The position numbers were made by a program, and so were the translations under genes. Of a stretch of DNA of 64,000 nt, positions 10,796-23,591 are shown piece by piece. This DNA is from Piscicola geometra (taxonomy: Eukaryota > Annelida > Clitellata > Hirudinida > Piscicolidae): NCBI GenBank assembly GCA_943735955.1, contig OX030957.1:1303001-1367000 (forward strand), in the 5' to 3' direction. The first letter of the stretch is position 1; each line of letters opens with the position of its first letter. A model generated the notes under the pieces. It was not told where the DNA came from, did not search any database, and saw only the letters and a list, made by a program, of their open reading frames with translations.

Positions 10796-12675
10796 GTAGC
10801 CTCAGTGCGTCCTTGCTCTAGAGAGGTTTTGCACCTTATCGAAAGAAAAAGTTTAAAAAGTCATAATAATTTCAGAAAGAGAATTATTTCACAATTGACG
10901 AGCAAAAAAACATCAAAATACTATTGGCTTCTAAAAATTTAGGTTTTTCCTTATAAATCATTGAGTCTTTCAAAACATGATCACTCAGCAATCATTTTCT
11001 GACTTTGACTAGTTTGAACTATGTTATTAACTCAGTTTTAATGTTTCAATTTTGCCAAAAAGTTATTTATTTGTTTTCTATTTCGTAAACCCCAAATCTA
11101 TTGTATTAAGAGTCTTTTTTTGATAGTTTCTGGCCAAAATCCACTTTGGAGAAATTGTATAATTCTCAAACTTCCTTTAAAAGAAGTTATAATTGGACAA
11201 CTCGTGTATGTAGGTAATCTTCACTGTAACTTACATTGCATAAAAATGCATAACCAAGCTTTTCGCGTAAATCAGGCAACTTGTGTAATGCATGATTGAC
11301 GCATAATGAATGAAAAGAGCTTAATAAATACCTAAAGATTATATTTTTCACAGTTTAACTAGAACGAATAAATTTAATTTTATGTCATTTTATTGATATT
11401 TTTTCATTCGTTCCGTGTTAATAATGCCTTGCACGATTTTCAGGCCTTACGCCTTGTTACACGTTTTGACAGTAACATTTTATATGTTAAATATATAAAA
11501 TGTATTCCATTTCAATTTTAATTTTTCTTAAAAGCCATGTTGAATCCATTTTCTCGAATTTGCATTAAGAAACAATAAATAACTCTTGGAAAAAGTATAT
11601 TTTTCTCGATTGTGGCAAGGTGTAATCTTTGCTGGATTGGAAAAATTCCAAGCTTTTAATGCTGTTTAGTAAGAGTGTATTTCAATTGGTTTGATTCATA
11701 AATTTCCATTGTTAATAAATAATAATAAATTAAGACCGTCCCATGTTTACCATGATATCATACCGACTGCAACCTTCTTTTTAAAAGGTTATTTTGACGG
11801 TGAGTTTTTGTTTTTATTCCTTATTAAAATTGTGTCTCGAAAATTAATTTTTGATTTGAAAAATATTCAAAGTGGGCTAATCTGCCAGTGAGTTCTAAAC
11901 GTGTTTCAAACAAGTGCATATGCTTTTTTTCGTCTTAAAGATGTGAACCTCTCTTAATTGGAAAAAAGTAGTAATTAAAATTGATAGAGCTAGAAGTTAA
12001 TGCAATTTTTGTTAAATTAAAAAAGCATTTATAACATGGAAATAGCAGATAGTATATAATTATATTAAATACTCGTCAATCTATTTATAGGTTTGATATC
12101 TATTCAATAAATCACTATGGCATTGTAAAAAGAACTTCTTTATCGACCCAATAACCATTCAGTAGTTATTTTTAGCTTTTGTGGCTTCAAGAAACTATAA
12201 TTTTTTGTTGAATAATACTTAACCCAAAAGCACCTATCGAATATCTTCATGGGAAGTTTCACTTGCGATGGTAATCTCATTAACTACTCATTGAAGAAAG
12301 AGTCTCAAGGACACGCTTGAAACATACATTTTCTGGCAAATATTATTTTTTATTTAAGAACTATCTTCTAAGTTAGCACTCGAAAATCATCCCTAGCAAG
12401 TTATAGAAGGTATCTAGTGTTCTATTTATGAGGCTGGCATTGTGAGACCAGAGAGGCATTTGTTACAATAAAATATGCACTAATAACGAATTTGAATTAG
12501 TTTTGTATAGGCCCATTCACGCTCCATTCATACGCGCTTTTGTATTAAAATTGAAGATTATATTTGCTTCAAGAATAGCCTTTTGAATGTGAAATTGTAA
12601 ATCTAAAAACATATTGATATCGATAATGAATTAGAGAAGGAATGTGGATTTTAAACTCAATGATTTGGTACCCAT

Positions 12676-12772
12676 CATTGTTGTTGTCATTGTTGCGACA
12701 GAGATCCATTGGTTTGTTGCTGAATTTGTTGTCGATGTTGTTGTTGTTGTTGTCGATGGCGTTGTTGCTTGA
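12676..12772 (+). repeat. TTG-rich simple repeat
   Basis: Imperfect (GTT)n with runs such as GTTGTTGTTGTTGTTGTC. It opens poly-Leu and poly-Asn frames on opposite strands that I treat as shadows of the repeat. Confidence 0.8.
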
Positions 12773-15700
12773 ATTCAATTTATTGAAAGCTTTGTTGACT
12801 GACAAAAAGCATTCCATTTTGATACGTTTGGCGGAAAGTTAAACGAGAACTCAAGGTTAATAAATAAACTCACTTTTTTTTCTTCTAAGTAAAAAAAAAA
12901 TAATTTTGAAACTTTAAGTTGAGAGTTGTCTGAAGCACCAATCTACTTATTATTTCAAGGGCTTGGACTCAATTATAGTGTAGTTTCATTGCTATAAAAT
13001 ACTTATAAAATTCTAAAAAGTTAACAAAATTTGTTATAGGAAAATCAACTTGAATTTTTTTAATTAATCTTTGAGATCAATTAACACCAGAGTAGTTATG
13101 GAAAAATTAATCTTCTTCGATCATGTATTTCGTTGTCATAAGATTTAGCACAGCTCTTGTTATTAATTATAAACAAGAAAGATAATTCAAATATATACAT
13201 AAGCTTTATGACCATATAAATATTTTTTATTCGCATAAAAACGTTTCTAGATTCTTTTATATATTCATCGTTGAGAATGCATTCAGTAATACTTATCTAT
13301 AAGTATAGGTGCGCAGGTATATGTATGTGCCTATGCTGAACAAGGAGAGTTGAATATTTGTATAAGCATTATGTCATTGGTTTTGTTCATGAGGTTCGTA
13401 ATAATCTTAATAAACTGAATTACATTGATTTATTTCTTCATAGACATTTTGTGCCGAGCTTAACGCTGTCATATGAATATGCGTTGAAAACTAAATATAC
13501 GTATTATACAATATTTCAAAAATCTTAGAACAAAATTAAGGGAGATCTCATGCATGGTGTGACGGATTGTGGCTAATGTAATGCTTTCATTGAAAACACA
13601 TCGTATAGAATTTTGATTCTTTCGAGGAGCTTTGATTAAAACTGTGAAAAAAAACACGAAAAGTATTTTAGATCTATTCCGAAATTAAATTTTTGAATGG
13701 TACTTTTAGAATAATAAGCATAAAAAATGAACGTTTTCCATTCGCAAACAATTTTTTATTTTTATGCAAAACTTTTTAAGGAGAAAATAAAAAAGAGTTT
13801 ATATCTTTTCCAAATATAACAGATTCTTTAAAAGACATTTTCATGTTTTTATAACTCATAAACAACTCTTCTTTATAAGTGAAAGCAAAGCAGTATCAGA
13901 AGCACACCGGCTCAGAAGAGTTACACGTACTTATTAATCCGAAGGTTCAACTTGAAAGAGCTTCTTGAAAACAAAGTGGGCGTTTATATTTGATATATGT
14001 GGAGAATCAAGGAATAATGCAAGGTCTATATTACTCAAATGGTGCATTTTCATTTATGAACATTGATCAATATTGTTTTGACTAAAGCATATTTTGTGAA
14101 TTATGGAAGCTAAAGTATTCGTAATTGTTGGTTATTAACACAAACATTGTTCAAGCAATACTCAGCGTCACTTTGTTAAGTGCTTTTATAATTTTTAATT
14201 CTTTTCTTTATCTGATTTTTTGTGAATATATCAAATTAAGGCTTTAACAATTCTTAAAAAAAGAAGTTTCCCGGATAGTCGCTTTTGTTTGGAATGCAAA
14301 GCTTTTACCGAGAATTTGAAATTTCAAACTTTACTTTTTTTGTCCATATGTGCGATTTTACATGACAACATGTCACTCTAAAAGTTCTAACTTTTTTTAG
14401 TGTTTCTGAAGTTAAATTCAAATAATAATGCATTTGCAAAATTCATTCTTTATACATGCTTTAAATAGATTGTTATGATGAAACTCAAAATGTTTCTTAT
14501 ATTATTTCACAATTTTGAACTACAAGGTTGTTAATTTTCTGAGTATTTTGAAAATTATATTATATTTGATTTTTTTTCGCAATAAGCCGATGATTTTGTG
14601 CCTAAAGTTGGCAAGTGCAACGTTCAAAGGCATTTTGTGGTTCTGTATTGTCCTCGGATCAATTATTAACATAGTATTTGGATTTAAATTACAAAAAAAA
14701 TGATTTAATTTCCTATAGTTTTTTTATTATTTTTTAATTATTATTTTTTTACATTCCATTATTTTACACCTTTTGAATGCACTAAGTCAACCCAAGATAT
14801 CCCTTAAGCTATGCATAAAGAAATAACACGAAAACATTTTCACATTTTTGTTAGTAAATTAAATACTTTCAAACATAAATATTACTAATAAATTTTTTTT
14901 AATTAGTCAACTAAAATAATAATTAAACTTTCTATGTTTTTTTATTTCCGTTATTCCACAAAGAACCTTCTTTTCCCTTTTCTAGACAGATATTATTATT
15001 AGAGGCTCTATTTATATATTTAAAACTTATTCACTTTCGAAATCAAGAAACTTTAACTCAATTATCCATTCTATTTGTCCTATATATATTTTTTGGCACA
15101 CTTTTTTTAGAACTTACTGGCTGTCTGTTCGCTCTGGTCTTTCGCGTGTTCACACCTGACCTCTGTTTTCGAACTGAGTAGCATTATTTACACTCAATTA
15201 AGGAAAAAAGGCATACGCAGAAATATCCTACTGCAGCGTGAACGGAACGGCAGACTATTAGTTAGACTACATGTACCCGTGAAAGCGCTTCAGAAATCCA
15301 ATTTTTATAACAGTAATAAAAATGTGTAGCCCAAATAACAAAGTCAAGAGGGCCCGTAATAGGATGTCGTTTCAAACTATTTGGAAATAAAATTTCTGAA
15401 AGAAAAAAACTTTTCATAGATTTATATTTTAAAAACTGTTTTACATTACTTTGAAATGTGTACTTAGCTTTAACTGTTTTTCATTACAAGTTATATTTGT
15501 TTTAACAAAAATTCCAGGAATTTTTGCTAAAAATATTATTTCATATTTTTATTTTCGTCTCTTCTTTTCCCTCGCATGACATGCATAAAACATAAACCGA
15601 ACGCATTTCGCTGGAGTTTTTCCAGAATTTCTTCGTGGAATATTGGTGTCTTCTACCGTGTGCTTTTTTAAATGCACCAAATGATGGTGTCAAAATATTT

Positions 15701-17199
15701 TTACATCCGCAGAAAAAATGTATGTTAAGAAAGCAACATATCATTAAAACTTCGAGCTGTCTATCAAAGCTAGGTGTGTTGCATGAACTGTTTCGAGAGA
15801 AGAATTTTCGATTAAACTTAGTCATATTCACAAATTTTTTTCTTAAATTTATCATGTATAAGCCTCGTTTCAAGGATAATTCATGAAATCATAATAAATG
15901 CATACTAAAAAAAATAATTTTCTCAAAACTCATAAATTTATAACAATTTCAAGTTCTATCGTTGCGTAAAACATCCATAATATATTATATATACGATAGC
16001 AAGAGCTTTCGAGATACATACAGACCCTTTATGGTGCCTCCTGTTATGCATTTTATTATGCCGCTTTTTTCATTGATTTTTCAAAGCAAAACGAATAAAT
16101 TTAAATAAATTTAACGCTTCTACAAGCTCTAAAATTATATTCAAAGTCAAAATTATAATTGAATTTTAACTCGTTTGAATCTCTAAACCTAGACGAATTC
16201 ATTCTTTGAGTGTGCTGTTAAACGGTTTTGATGGATTACAGTTTTGAAGATAAAAAAAAGACTCATAAAATGCTGGTATTTTAAAACAATAAACTATTTA
16301 TTTTTGGATAATACATTTTTTAAACATGTTGAATTTAGAATAATATCACACAGGCACATTAAAAATGCATTTACAAAATGAAGTTCTTGTTTCTACTTCT
16401 TGCCAGATTGTGCAGGGCTCCTCTGGAGCATCGACGCACACATCGAAATCGTTGAATAACAAATAAATAACTAGTAAAATATTATGAAAAATGAATCTAT
16501 ATGAGCAAAAATGTTTTTTGGGTGATTTGATGTATCATTACAATAGTGAATGACAGAGCGGCTAAGATAGTGAATGGATGGATAAAATATGGCGCAGAAT
16601 GAAATGAGTCTAAATGGATATAAAAGCAGATGGGATGAAAGGAGTGCACGGCTGATTGGAGCGATGTTGAGCGGAGCGGGAGATGCAATTATGCACGCTT
16701 CGTCTCAGTTTCCAGAGTTTGAAAAATTGAAATAGAAAACTTAAAATATATATTTTTTATAAAACAATGATAATTAAATGAAAGTGATGAAAGCATTTCA
16801 ATGTGCATATTTTCTAGCCTAGATCCATTTCAAGGACTTGGAAGTTCATTAGCCGTTCATTCTAATTCAAAACTACCAATTTCATATTTTTTTCTTTTTA
16901 AGGAAAAATCTTTGAAATATTCGAATTGCAAGGATTTCAATGCTTGCAACGCAAGCATTCGCGTATAAAGTATTATTGCTGCGAGATTGCATTGACAAAG
17001 GCTTAGACAAAAACTCCATCGATCGCCTCTAAAGCTTTAAGGACTCGTAAATCATATTGAATTATTGTTTTTATTTTTTTTATTTATAAGAAGCTCCAAA
17101 GTAAGGAAACCCCTGTTTCAATTGGAAGACGGTGAGCCGAATCACATCATCTCTCTCAGAACCACAACTTAAAATGTGAGGAAGGATTCGCTCAAGACA

Positions 17200-17256
17200 C
17201 GCCTGGGTGTAGCTAGTTGACGGCCTATGCCTCAGAAGGTTTAACAGGCAAAGTAA
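17200..17256 (+). mobile_element. LINE 3'-end relic, copy C
   Basis: Frame reads RHAWV-stop-LVDGLCLRRFNRQSK. It resembles the C-terminal end of many non-LTR retrotransposon ORF2 proteins (RxxW..LVDxLC). The DNA core CTAGTTGACGGCCTATGCC resembles copies at 47971 and 62092. An in-frame stop marks it as dead. Confidence 0.4.
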
Positions 17257-17676
17257 AAGTAAAAAATTTGACTGAAAACTGAGAGATAGCAGAATTTTTT
17301 TCACTAAAAAGTATAAATAAAGCACTTTGCTTCATTTGTATGTCAGCTTGAAACAGAAATACACTTTCAACTCTTTAATAGCCTTCGAGGACACTGCATG
17401 TGAGTTAAATAGCCTAACTTGAGGGACGTTTTTTTATCACTATTCTGTATAAGTTTTTGAGTGAGCCAGGTAAAAATGTTGCTTCAATAAAATCTTACTG
17501 ACTTTTGAAGTTTGAATTACTTCACTTTGAAGAGCCTTGAGAAGATGGTGGCATGGAATTTCATTGATTCAAAGTCTTGTTATTTACGTGCACAGTAAAT
17601 CCACATTTAAAAGAAAAAACTCCAGTTTGTTCAAATTTAAAGCTAGCATTTAGTTTGGAACATTTGTATTTAAATA

Positions 17677-17700
17677 AGACAGTGACATATGACACTGTCT
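17677..17700. other. 24-bp imperfect palindrome
   Basis: AGACAGTG and CACTGTCT are perfect inverted 8-mers around a CATATG-centred core. It could be a protein-binding site or chance; no context decides. Confidence 0.3.
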
Positions 17701-18927
17701 TTAGATGACTTCTACAAATATTATTAGAATCATTTTTGAATTAACCTATTTATTAACTTCAAATCAATTTATTTTATACCATTTTTATGTCTCTGAAATA
17801 TTTCCAGTTTTATAGAATAAAATCCTTATCCAAAGCTGTCATAATCGGTTGTTTGAGACTTTATTCCCATTTTATAAAGTTTGTGTACATTCTCCATGAA
17901 ATGTTTAAACAATTATTTACCAAAAAACTTATTTCTAAACTTTTTTATATTCTGAAACCTCACTTGAAGCGCTGAAGAAATCTTAAAATGTTTTCAACAC
18001 TCAAAACCACGCTTATCTCGTTGAATTTGCATTAAAGGCTCATGTTCAAACATGGATTTTCCTCCCTGGCTTAAACAACAAGCGAATAGGTGTTCGCATT
18101 TTGAGCTTTTCAAACTAGCCTTAAACAAAATATTAATGAAAATTACTCAAATTTTATGGTTTTGAATGTCAATATTTTTTATCGGAGCAGAACAAACTTG
18201 AATAAAATCGTTTACATTTTTTCCTTTAGCTCTTGTTTTAAACTACTGAAATATAAATTTTGACTCATACGTGTTTTTTGAATAAAATTTCCAACGATCA
18301 AAAGAAGTAAATAGGGTAAATCTAAAAAAAAGAAAAACTTTTATTGTGGGTTTAATTTCATCAGAATAAATCAACTTCACTATTTGTACAACTTTCTTCA
18401 ATTTTTAGATTTTACTTTTAGGTTATTAATAGATTTTCTTTTTTGAAATGATCAATTCTATGAGCAACAGGATACGTGTATTAGCGTGGATATGCGGATG
18501 ATTCAGGCCCATGAGCGCCGACTCACAGAAGCAAGTGCATAGAAGTTTCGTTTTTAATGCTCCACATGAGCATTCGTAATTTTAAAAGTTAAAGTTATTT
18601 AAATAGGATAGTCTTCAAATGTTAAAATCGAGATGTTTATTGTGTTCATAAGTGAACCATAGATAAAAGTAAACAGCATAGATATTACTTAACAACAACA
18701 ACAATTTGTATAAACTAATTAAACATTTTTTTCAGATCATTTTTTTTGAACTCTAGTGTTTTAAAAAACTTAATCTCAACAATTCGCACAAAAATGAAAA
18801 GTTTATGTAACGTGTTTTGAAAAAGTATTTTTCCAAAATTGATTGCATAATGCATCAACTGGGAATTTGTCTAAGCTAAGATCTAATAAGCCACGATTTA
18901 AAACTGAAAGTACTTTTTCTCCATCAG

Positions 18928-19045
18928 ACGTGCCTCAGCCATCTTCCAAGACATTGGTTCAGATCGCCTGCGCATGGAGTTGCTATGGTGCAGCCGAACA
19001 AGATACTCATTGAAAGATTACCAGGCCACTAAGAGAACTCATTAA
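18928..19045 (+). other. Weak candidate 3'-terminal exon
   Basis: After a pyrimidine-rich acceptor (ACTTTTTCTCCATCAG) a frame of 38 codons stays open to TAA. It contains FQDIGSDRLRMELLWC and ends YQATKRTH. The patch is GC-richer than its surroundings. No upstream partner exon was found, I do not recognise the protein, and open frames of this length are common in GC-richer patches, so support is slight. Confidence 0.2.
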
Positions 19046-19552
19046 AACTTGCTGTTTTTTAGAGAAAGGTCATCAAAAGCTGCTAAATGCATTTTAATGC
19101 AATAAGACATCCGCCTCAACTAAGAACTATAAATCGACTGAAAATCTTAATGGGTAATTGTTTATAAAATTAAATCACAAGGGTGTTAATCGGGTTGTTG
19201 CCCCTGTGATTAAGTGCTGCCAAAAGCCACAAACGATGCTTTGTGTTTTTGCGAGAAAGATTGTTTGATAACACAGCATCTACAATGTTTATTGCACAAA
19301 CACAAGAAAATGATGCGCGCAAGAAGAAAAAACCAGGAAACGATTCAGACAGAAAAATTCTGTCCTAGCTCTGAGTAAAGAAATGAAAATCTATTTTTCA
19401 TAAAATCTCATAGAAAATAATTTTTTGAAAAAATTGATATTTTTTGAAGAAGGGCTAGATGAGAGGTCTTTACAAAAACATTGCTTCAAATTAAGGGGCT
19501 TGCTATCTCCCATCCTTAATAATATGTTGTGAGCTTGTTTGCTTTTGTATGT

Positions 19553-19850
19553 CGAGGGAAGGGTGGATGTGTGTGTGTATGGATGTGTACGTTGGTGGGT
19601 GGATGTTTGTGTCGCTGTATGCGCCCGTGGTTGTGTGTACGTATGTTTGTGTTTTTGAAATTTTAGTTTCACAGTTGTTTTTGATTACGCATGGCGTTCC
19701 TGCGAGGCTTTTATGCCTACATGCCTTGCTTCATCTTAATTTTGAATTAGTTTTCATTTATGTGTGGATGTTTTTATGTGTGTTTTTTGGGTGTGTTTGT
19801 TTGTTTTTTTGTGTGTGTAGATATAGGTATGTATGTGTATCCTTGAGTGC
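19553..19850 (+). repeat. GT/GTAT-rich simple-sequence region
   Basis: Two imperfect GTGTGTAT tracts (19560-19660 and 19755-19845) separated by ordinary sequence. The long frames on both strands through this region (for example 19549-19869) are translations of the repeat. Confidence 0.75.
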
Positions 19851-20655
19851 ACGTTTGCTCTTGCAATAAAACTAGTTGTAATTTCGCGTTATTCGAGCAA
19901 GATCGATATCATGCTCGGTGCCATTCCACGGTGCCACTCAGAACTTCCTAATAAATAATGAATAGCAATGTGAATGGCAATGTGAATGTTAATAGGAATG
20001 AAAAAGCAAATGCGCATATGAAGATTAATTACTTTTGGTCTTAAATGAAATGAAGATTATGGTCGATAATAATTGGGTGTCAAAGGCCATAGCAATTAAA
20101 AACTAAGAATTGTTTTGTGTCCTTCCAACGCTATTTTAAATAAAGTTTTAATGCGATGTAGTCGAAACTGTTTTCTATTAAATTAATTGATTAGGATTTT
20201 AATTAAAGATCTTCAAACAAAATAATACCAATTTTTTATTAAATATATTTTTCAATAAAATAATCTAAAAATAATTTCATCCGTTCCCCTCAAACAATTT
20301 AAACATGCGAATACAAACTCTTGAATGAATTATTTTGAATTATGCTTTACATAAATAAACCTACACTCGTATTGCACTTTACTTTAACGATTTTATCCAC
20401 AAAAACAATTCATCATGTAAGAATCTTTTCCAGAAGCATTGCAAATAATTAATGAAACGGCGTTTATTCTATTATATTATATTCATGTATAGAACTTTAT
20501 TAGAGAGAAACATAATTGAACTTATCATATAAATTGTTCAACGCACCAAATACAAGTAAACATACAAGCTGTAAAAAATTATTGCTCCAAAATGAATACT
20601 AAAAGAGTATATTTAAATCGAATTGGGTTGGAGAGAGTTTCTTATTAGACTTCAC

Positions 20656-20909
20656 TCAGTGGAATTTGGAAGAAAAGTCTTTATGAAATGCTGGAGGACA
20701 AAATAGCTTGGAGGACCAGCAATGGTTCTTCGACTCTGAAGAAGTGGCTGATTGCCCTGTGATCCTTGAGAGCTCATAACTTTCATCGGGTCGAAGACTC
20801 CAAAGAATATATGAGACATAACTCTGTAACGCTACGCTAGCAAGACAAAAGAGAGGTAGGACGATAAAAGGGGCGTAATCGATGAGAATCAATGCCTGAC
20901 TATACGACC
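20656..20909 (-). other. Candidate terminal exon of an unidentified membrane protein
   Basis: On the minus strand a good acceptor (TTTACTTGACACTTCGTTTGCAG) is followed by two bases and 83 open codons to TGA. Near its start is a strongly hydrophobic stretch (APFIVLPLFCLASVALQSYV, then SYILW) suited to a membrane helix, followed by a polar Ser-rich tail. TTTATT at 20496-20501 and 20463-20468 would give AATAAA on this strand. It needs an upstream exon leaving one nucleotide; candidates at 41682-41635 and 49055-48383 fit that phase. I do not recognise the protein. It may be an exon or a chance frame. Confidence 0.35.
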
Positions 20910-20949
20910 CTGCAAACGAAGTGTCAAGTAAAAAATGAATAAAGCAGAA

Positions 20950-20993
20950 CTTAGGGGGTTGGTTGTGATGTCTTAGGGGGTTGGTTGTGATGT
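20950..20993 (+). repeat. Two-copy 22-bp G-rich tandem repeat
   Basis: CTTAGGGGGTTGGTTGTGATGT occurs twice in perfect tandem, followed by a third start CTTAGGGGGG. The G-run spacing is compatible with a G-quadruplex on the + strand. Confidence 0.85.
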
Positions 20994-20999
20994 CTTAGG

Positions 21000-23562
21000 G
21001 GGGAGGCGTGAAGTGGTGCGGCAGTGAGCTGTTTTTTTTCTGCTGATGTCTTGAAAGAATCGAACTTCGAGAGTGTTTTATTGGCCATAGATTTAGATGA
21101 GAATACCAAAAAGATTTTGTTCTTTAGATTCACGTTTCAATGTCTAATAAACAACATGGCAGACAGTACTAGTGAAGCAAGTCTTGATTATCATAAAGCC
21201 CATAAACTCAAGATATTATATTCTATTGTCCGTACTTGACTTTTCATTTTTCCTCCTATTTGCTCAATAATTTATTTTTCTGACGACATAACATCTCCTT
21301 TCGACTTAACCCCATTCTCCCTTAGCCGTGCAGCATTTTTTTTTCAAAGAAATTGAAATGTTTTATAGGAGTTTGACCTCACTAAAGAAGCTTGACACTC
21401 GCTCTAAACTCCGCGCCCTCCTGACTCCCGCTCTTTCTGGCCGTTCAATTAATGACATTTCTAACCTTTGTCCACTTTTGTGAGAGTCCGATGTTGATAT
21501 TCTCCCATTCTTGTATGATTTAATTCTTGCCTTTATGTTATCTTCGATTCACTCTTCCGGCTGAACGGATTGATGTCATTTTCTTTCGAACCTCTAATCT
21601 ATCTATTGTTTTCTCTTTTCGCTGCAAACGTAAAGATTATTTTATATAATTTTATTTAAATCGATTTGAAGAAATTTTGTGCAGTAAGTTTAAACAAATT
21701 AAATTTTTTACTTCAAACATTTTAAAGCCTTTTTCGTGGAAATTTTAAAAGTTTTTGAACTTTCTTTGAATAAAATTAATGAGCGGAAGTCAAGATAGAT
21801 GAGCAGAAAATAGTTGGGTACTAAGGAGAGAAAAAGTGGAGTTTCTGAAAAGTTTAAAGATAAGATTTTCATAGTGTTTAATGCTAGCTTTCAGAGTTTT
21901 TGATCATGTTAACATTTTTAACAAATTCACATAGACTTTGGAACTTTTAATAAAAATTCTATAGCGTTTGAACTGGAGCAATGTTGGGCAAATAGGCTCA
22001 TGAGCTGCATGCTTAGCGTTTTAAAAGACTTGCAATTAGAGGCCTGTACGAAACAGAATTTTCAACCGTTTCCATCATATTCTGAATCGATTCCATCTAC
22101 GTCCCGTTCCCACTGAATCAACTTCCATCCCCTTCAAATAATTATTGTCATCGTTCCGTCCCCATTCAAGCAATTTCCATCCCATTTCCGTCTTCATTCA
22201 TTTTTTAATACAAATAAATTGGTTCAAGTATAAAAAGTATAGATGTACCAATCAATTTATTGTAAGAGTGCTACGAAAAAAAACTAAATTAATGTTTATA
22301 AACTATCTAAAAAAGCAACCCATCAAGTCTATTTGTGCATATCTGACGAAATGATAAATACGCTGATTCCTTAACCAAAAACGAAAAAAATTCATAGATG
22401 TCTATGGATAGATTAGTAATAGAAATGAAACTCATATTTAAAAAAAAAGATTTATCACAAAGTTTTAACCGTGATGTTACCGTATATTTTTTTTACATCA
22501 ACTACCGTAGATTTACCACGTTTAACCGCGTTGAATCCCCTGTTTCTATTACCTTGCAGGCTCAACTCGCAACACTTCATTTCTTCCTTCATAAAGAAAT
22601 GTAGAAAGTGCTACAAAAACAGGCTTGTAATCAACTGGTCAAACACCACTTTGGAGGTCAACCTTTAACTGAACTGATGCACTTACAAATACCCTGCTTC
22701 AGTCGATGGGAAAGGATCATCAGGCGTTTCAACTCGCCTCCACGATGCTCGCTTTATGCCCTCTCAGTGGAATAAAATAGGATTTATTTTGTGATAATGC
22801 ATCAAATTTCCGAGATGGCATTGTGCAAGAGTTTTTTATTTTTGAATTATTTTTATAGCGAGAAGCATTTTTTTGTCTTTGATAAAATCTCTATGCGATG
22901 TTTATGGGTTAACCGTATAGAATATAGAGAATTATGAGAAGAACTACATTTTGTGTAGGCACCAAGCTGCGTCGATTCTGCCAATGGATGGTCTTCCAAC
23001 TGATGAATTTGTGTGCTAATTTATTTTTTACCTCACACGATTATCTTCATTTTTTTAATTCTTTGTAGTCGAACAGGCTACCACAACAAATAACATCTTT
23101 CAAGCATGTCTAGACAGAATTTTAAACATTTATTTTCTACTTAGAAGAACTCCTACCAAGAAATGAAAGCTGGCAAAACAATTTTTTAAATATTTTACTT
23201 ATACATTTTTCTTCCTTGCAGTAACACTTAAAAACTTTCTTCTCACAATGGCACCTAAAGAATGCCTCTCAAATTCTTTTTGCATAGTGAAAATAATTCA
23301 TTTGGGTTTAAAAAAATCCATTTTTTTATTCAATCTTAAAACCTATTTTTAATTTATTAAAGATTTAGATATGAATTTTGCAACATTTTACCTATGCTAT
23401 TAAGTGAACGGAAAAATTTTACTTGAAGTTGAAAATTTTTTTTTTTAAAGTATTATAACCTACTCTTTATAACAAATTAAAATGTTATTAAAAATATCGT
23501 TCAAAATCTATGAAAGGTCGTTATTTAAAGGGAGAACTGTTTAAATCGATTTTACTTTTCAG
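21000..23562. other. Non-coding stretch upstream of the ANKRD29-like gene
   Basis: Contains GC-richer patches at 21290-21580 and 22617-22770 with short open frames that I cannot tie to any family, and a degenerate TTCCATCCC-type tandem at about 22060-22200. The promoter of the ankyrin gene should lie at the right-hand end, but no core element is clear. Confidence 0.4.
22060..22200 (+). repeat. Degenerate TTCCATCCC-rich tandem
   Basis: Repeated TTCCATC, CGTTCCGTCCCC and CAATTTCCATCCC motifs at irregular spacing of about 25-30 nt, strongly pyrimidine-biased on the + strand. Confidence 0.5.
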
Positions 23563-23591
23563 AAAAATCGCCATTAAAAGTTATAGATAAA

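Larger units (their letters stand above)
9893..18927. other. Nine kilobases of AT-rich DNA without a supportable gene
   Basis: Apart from the short items listed separately (tRNA-like relic at 10748, TTG run at 12676, LINE relic at 17200, palindrome at 17677) I see no exons with matched splice sites and no long open frames. A purine-rich stretch on the + strand at about 16530-16690 is low-complexity. Confidence 0.45.

Noticed and set aside
19391..19869. 93- and 106-codon frames on opposite strands
   Set aside because: Both run through GT/CA-rich simple sequence and encode low-complexity peptides.
21024..21580. Broken + frames in a GC-richer region near 21.0-21.6 kb
   Set aside because: Many stops and no recognised family; perhaps an old repeat, but not supportable.
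22471..22770. Overlapping + frames with CRKCYKNR and with SRWERIIRRF
   Set aside because: Two different frames look equally plausible and neither has a matched donor and acceptor.
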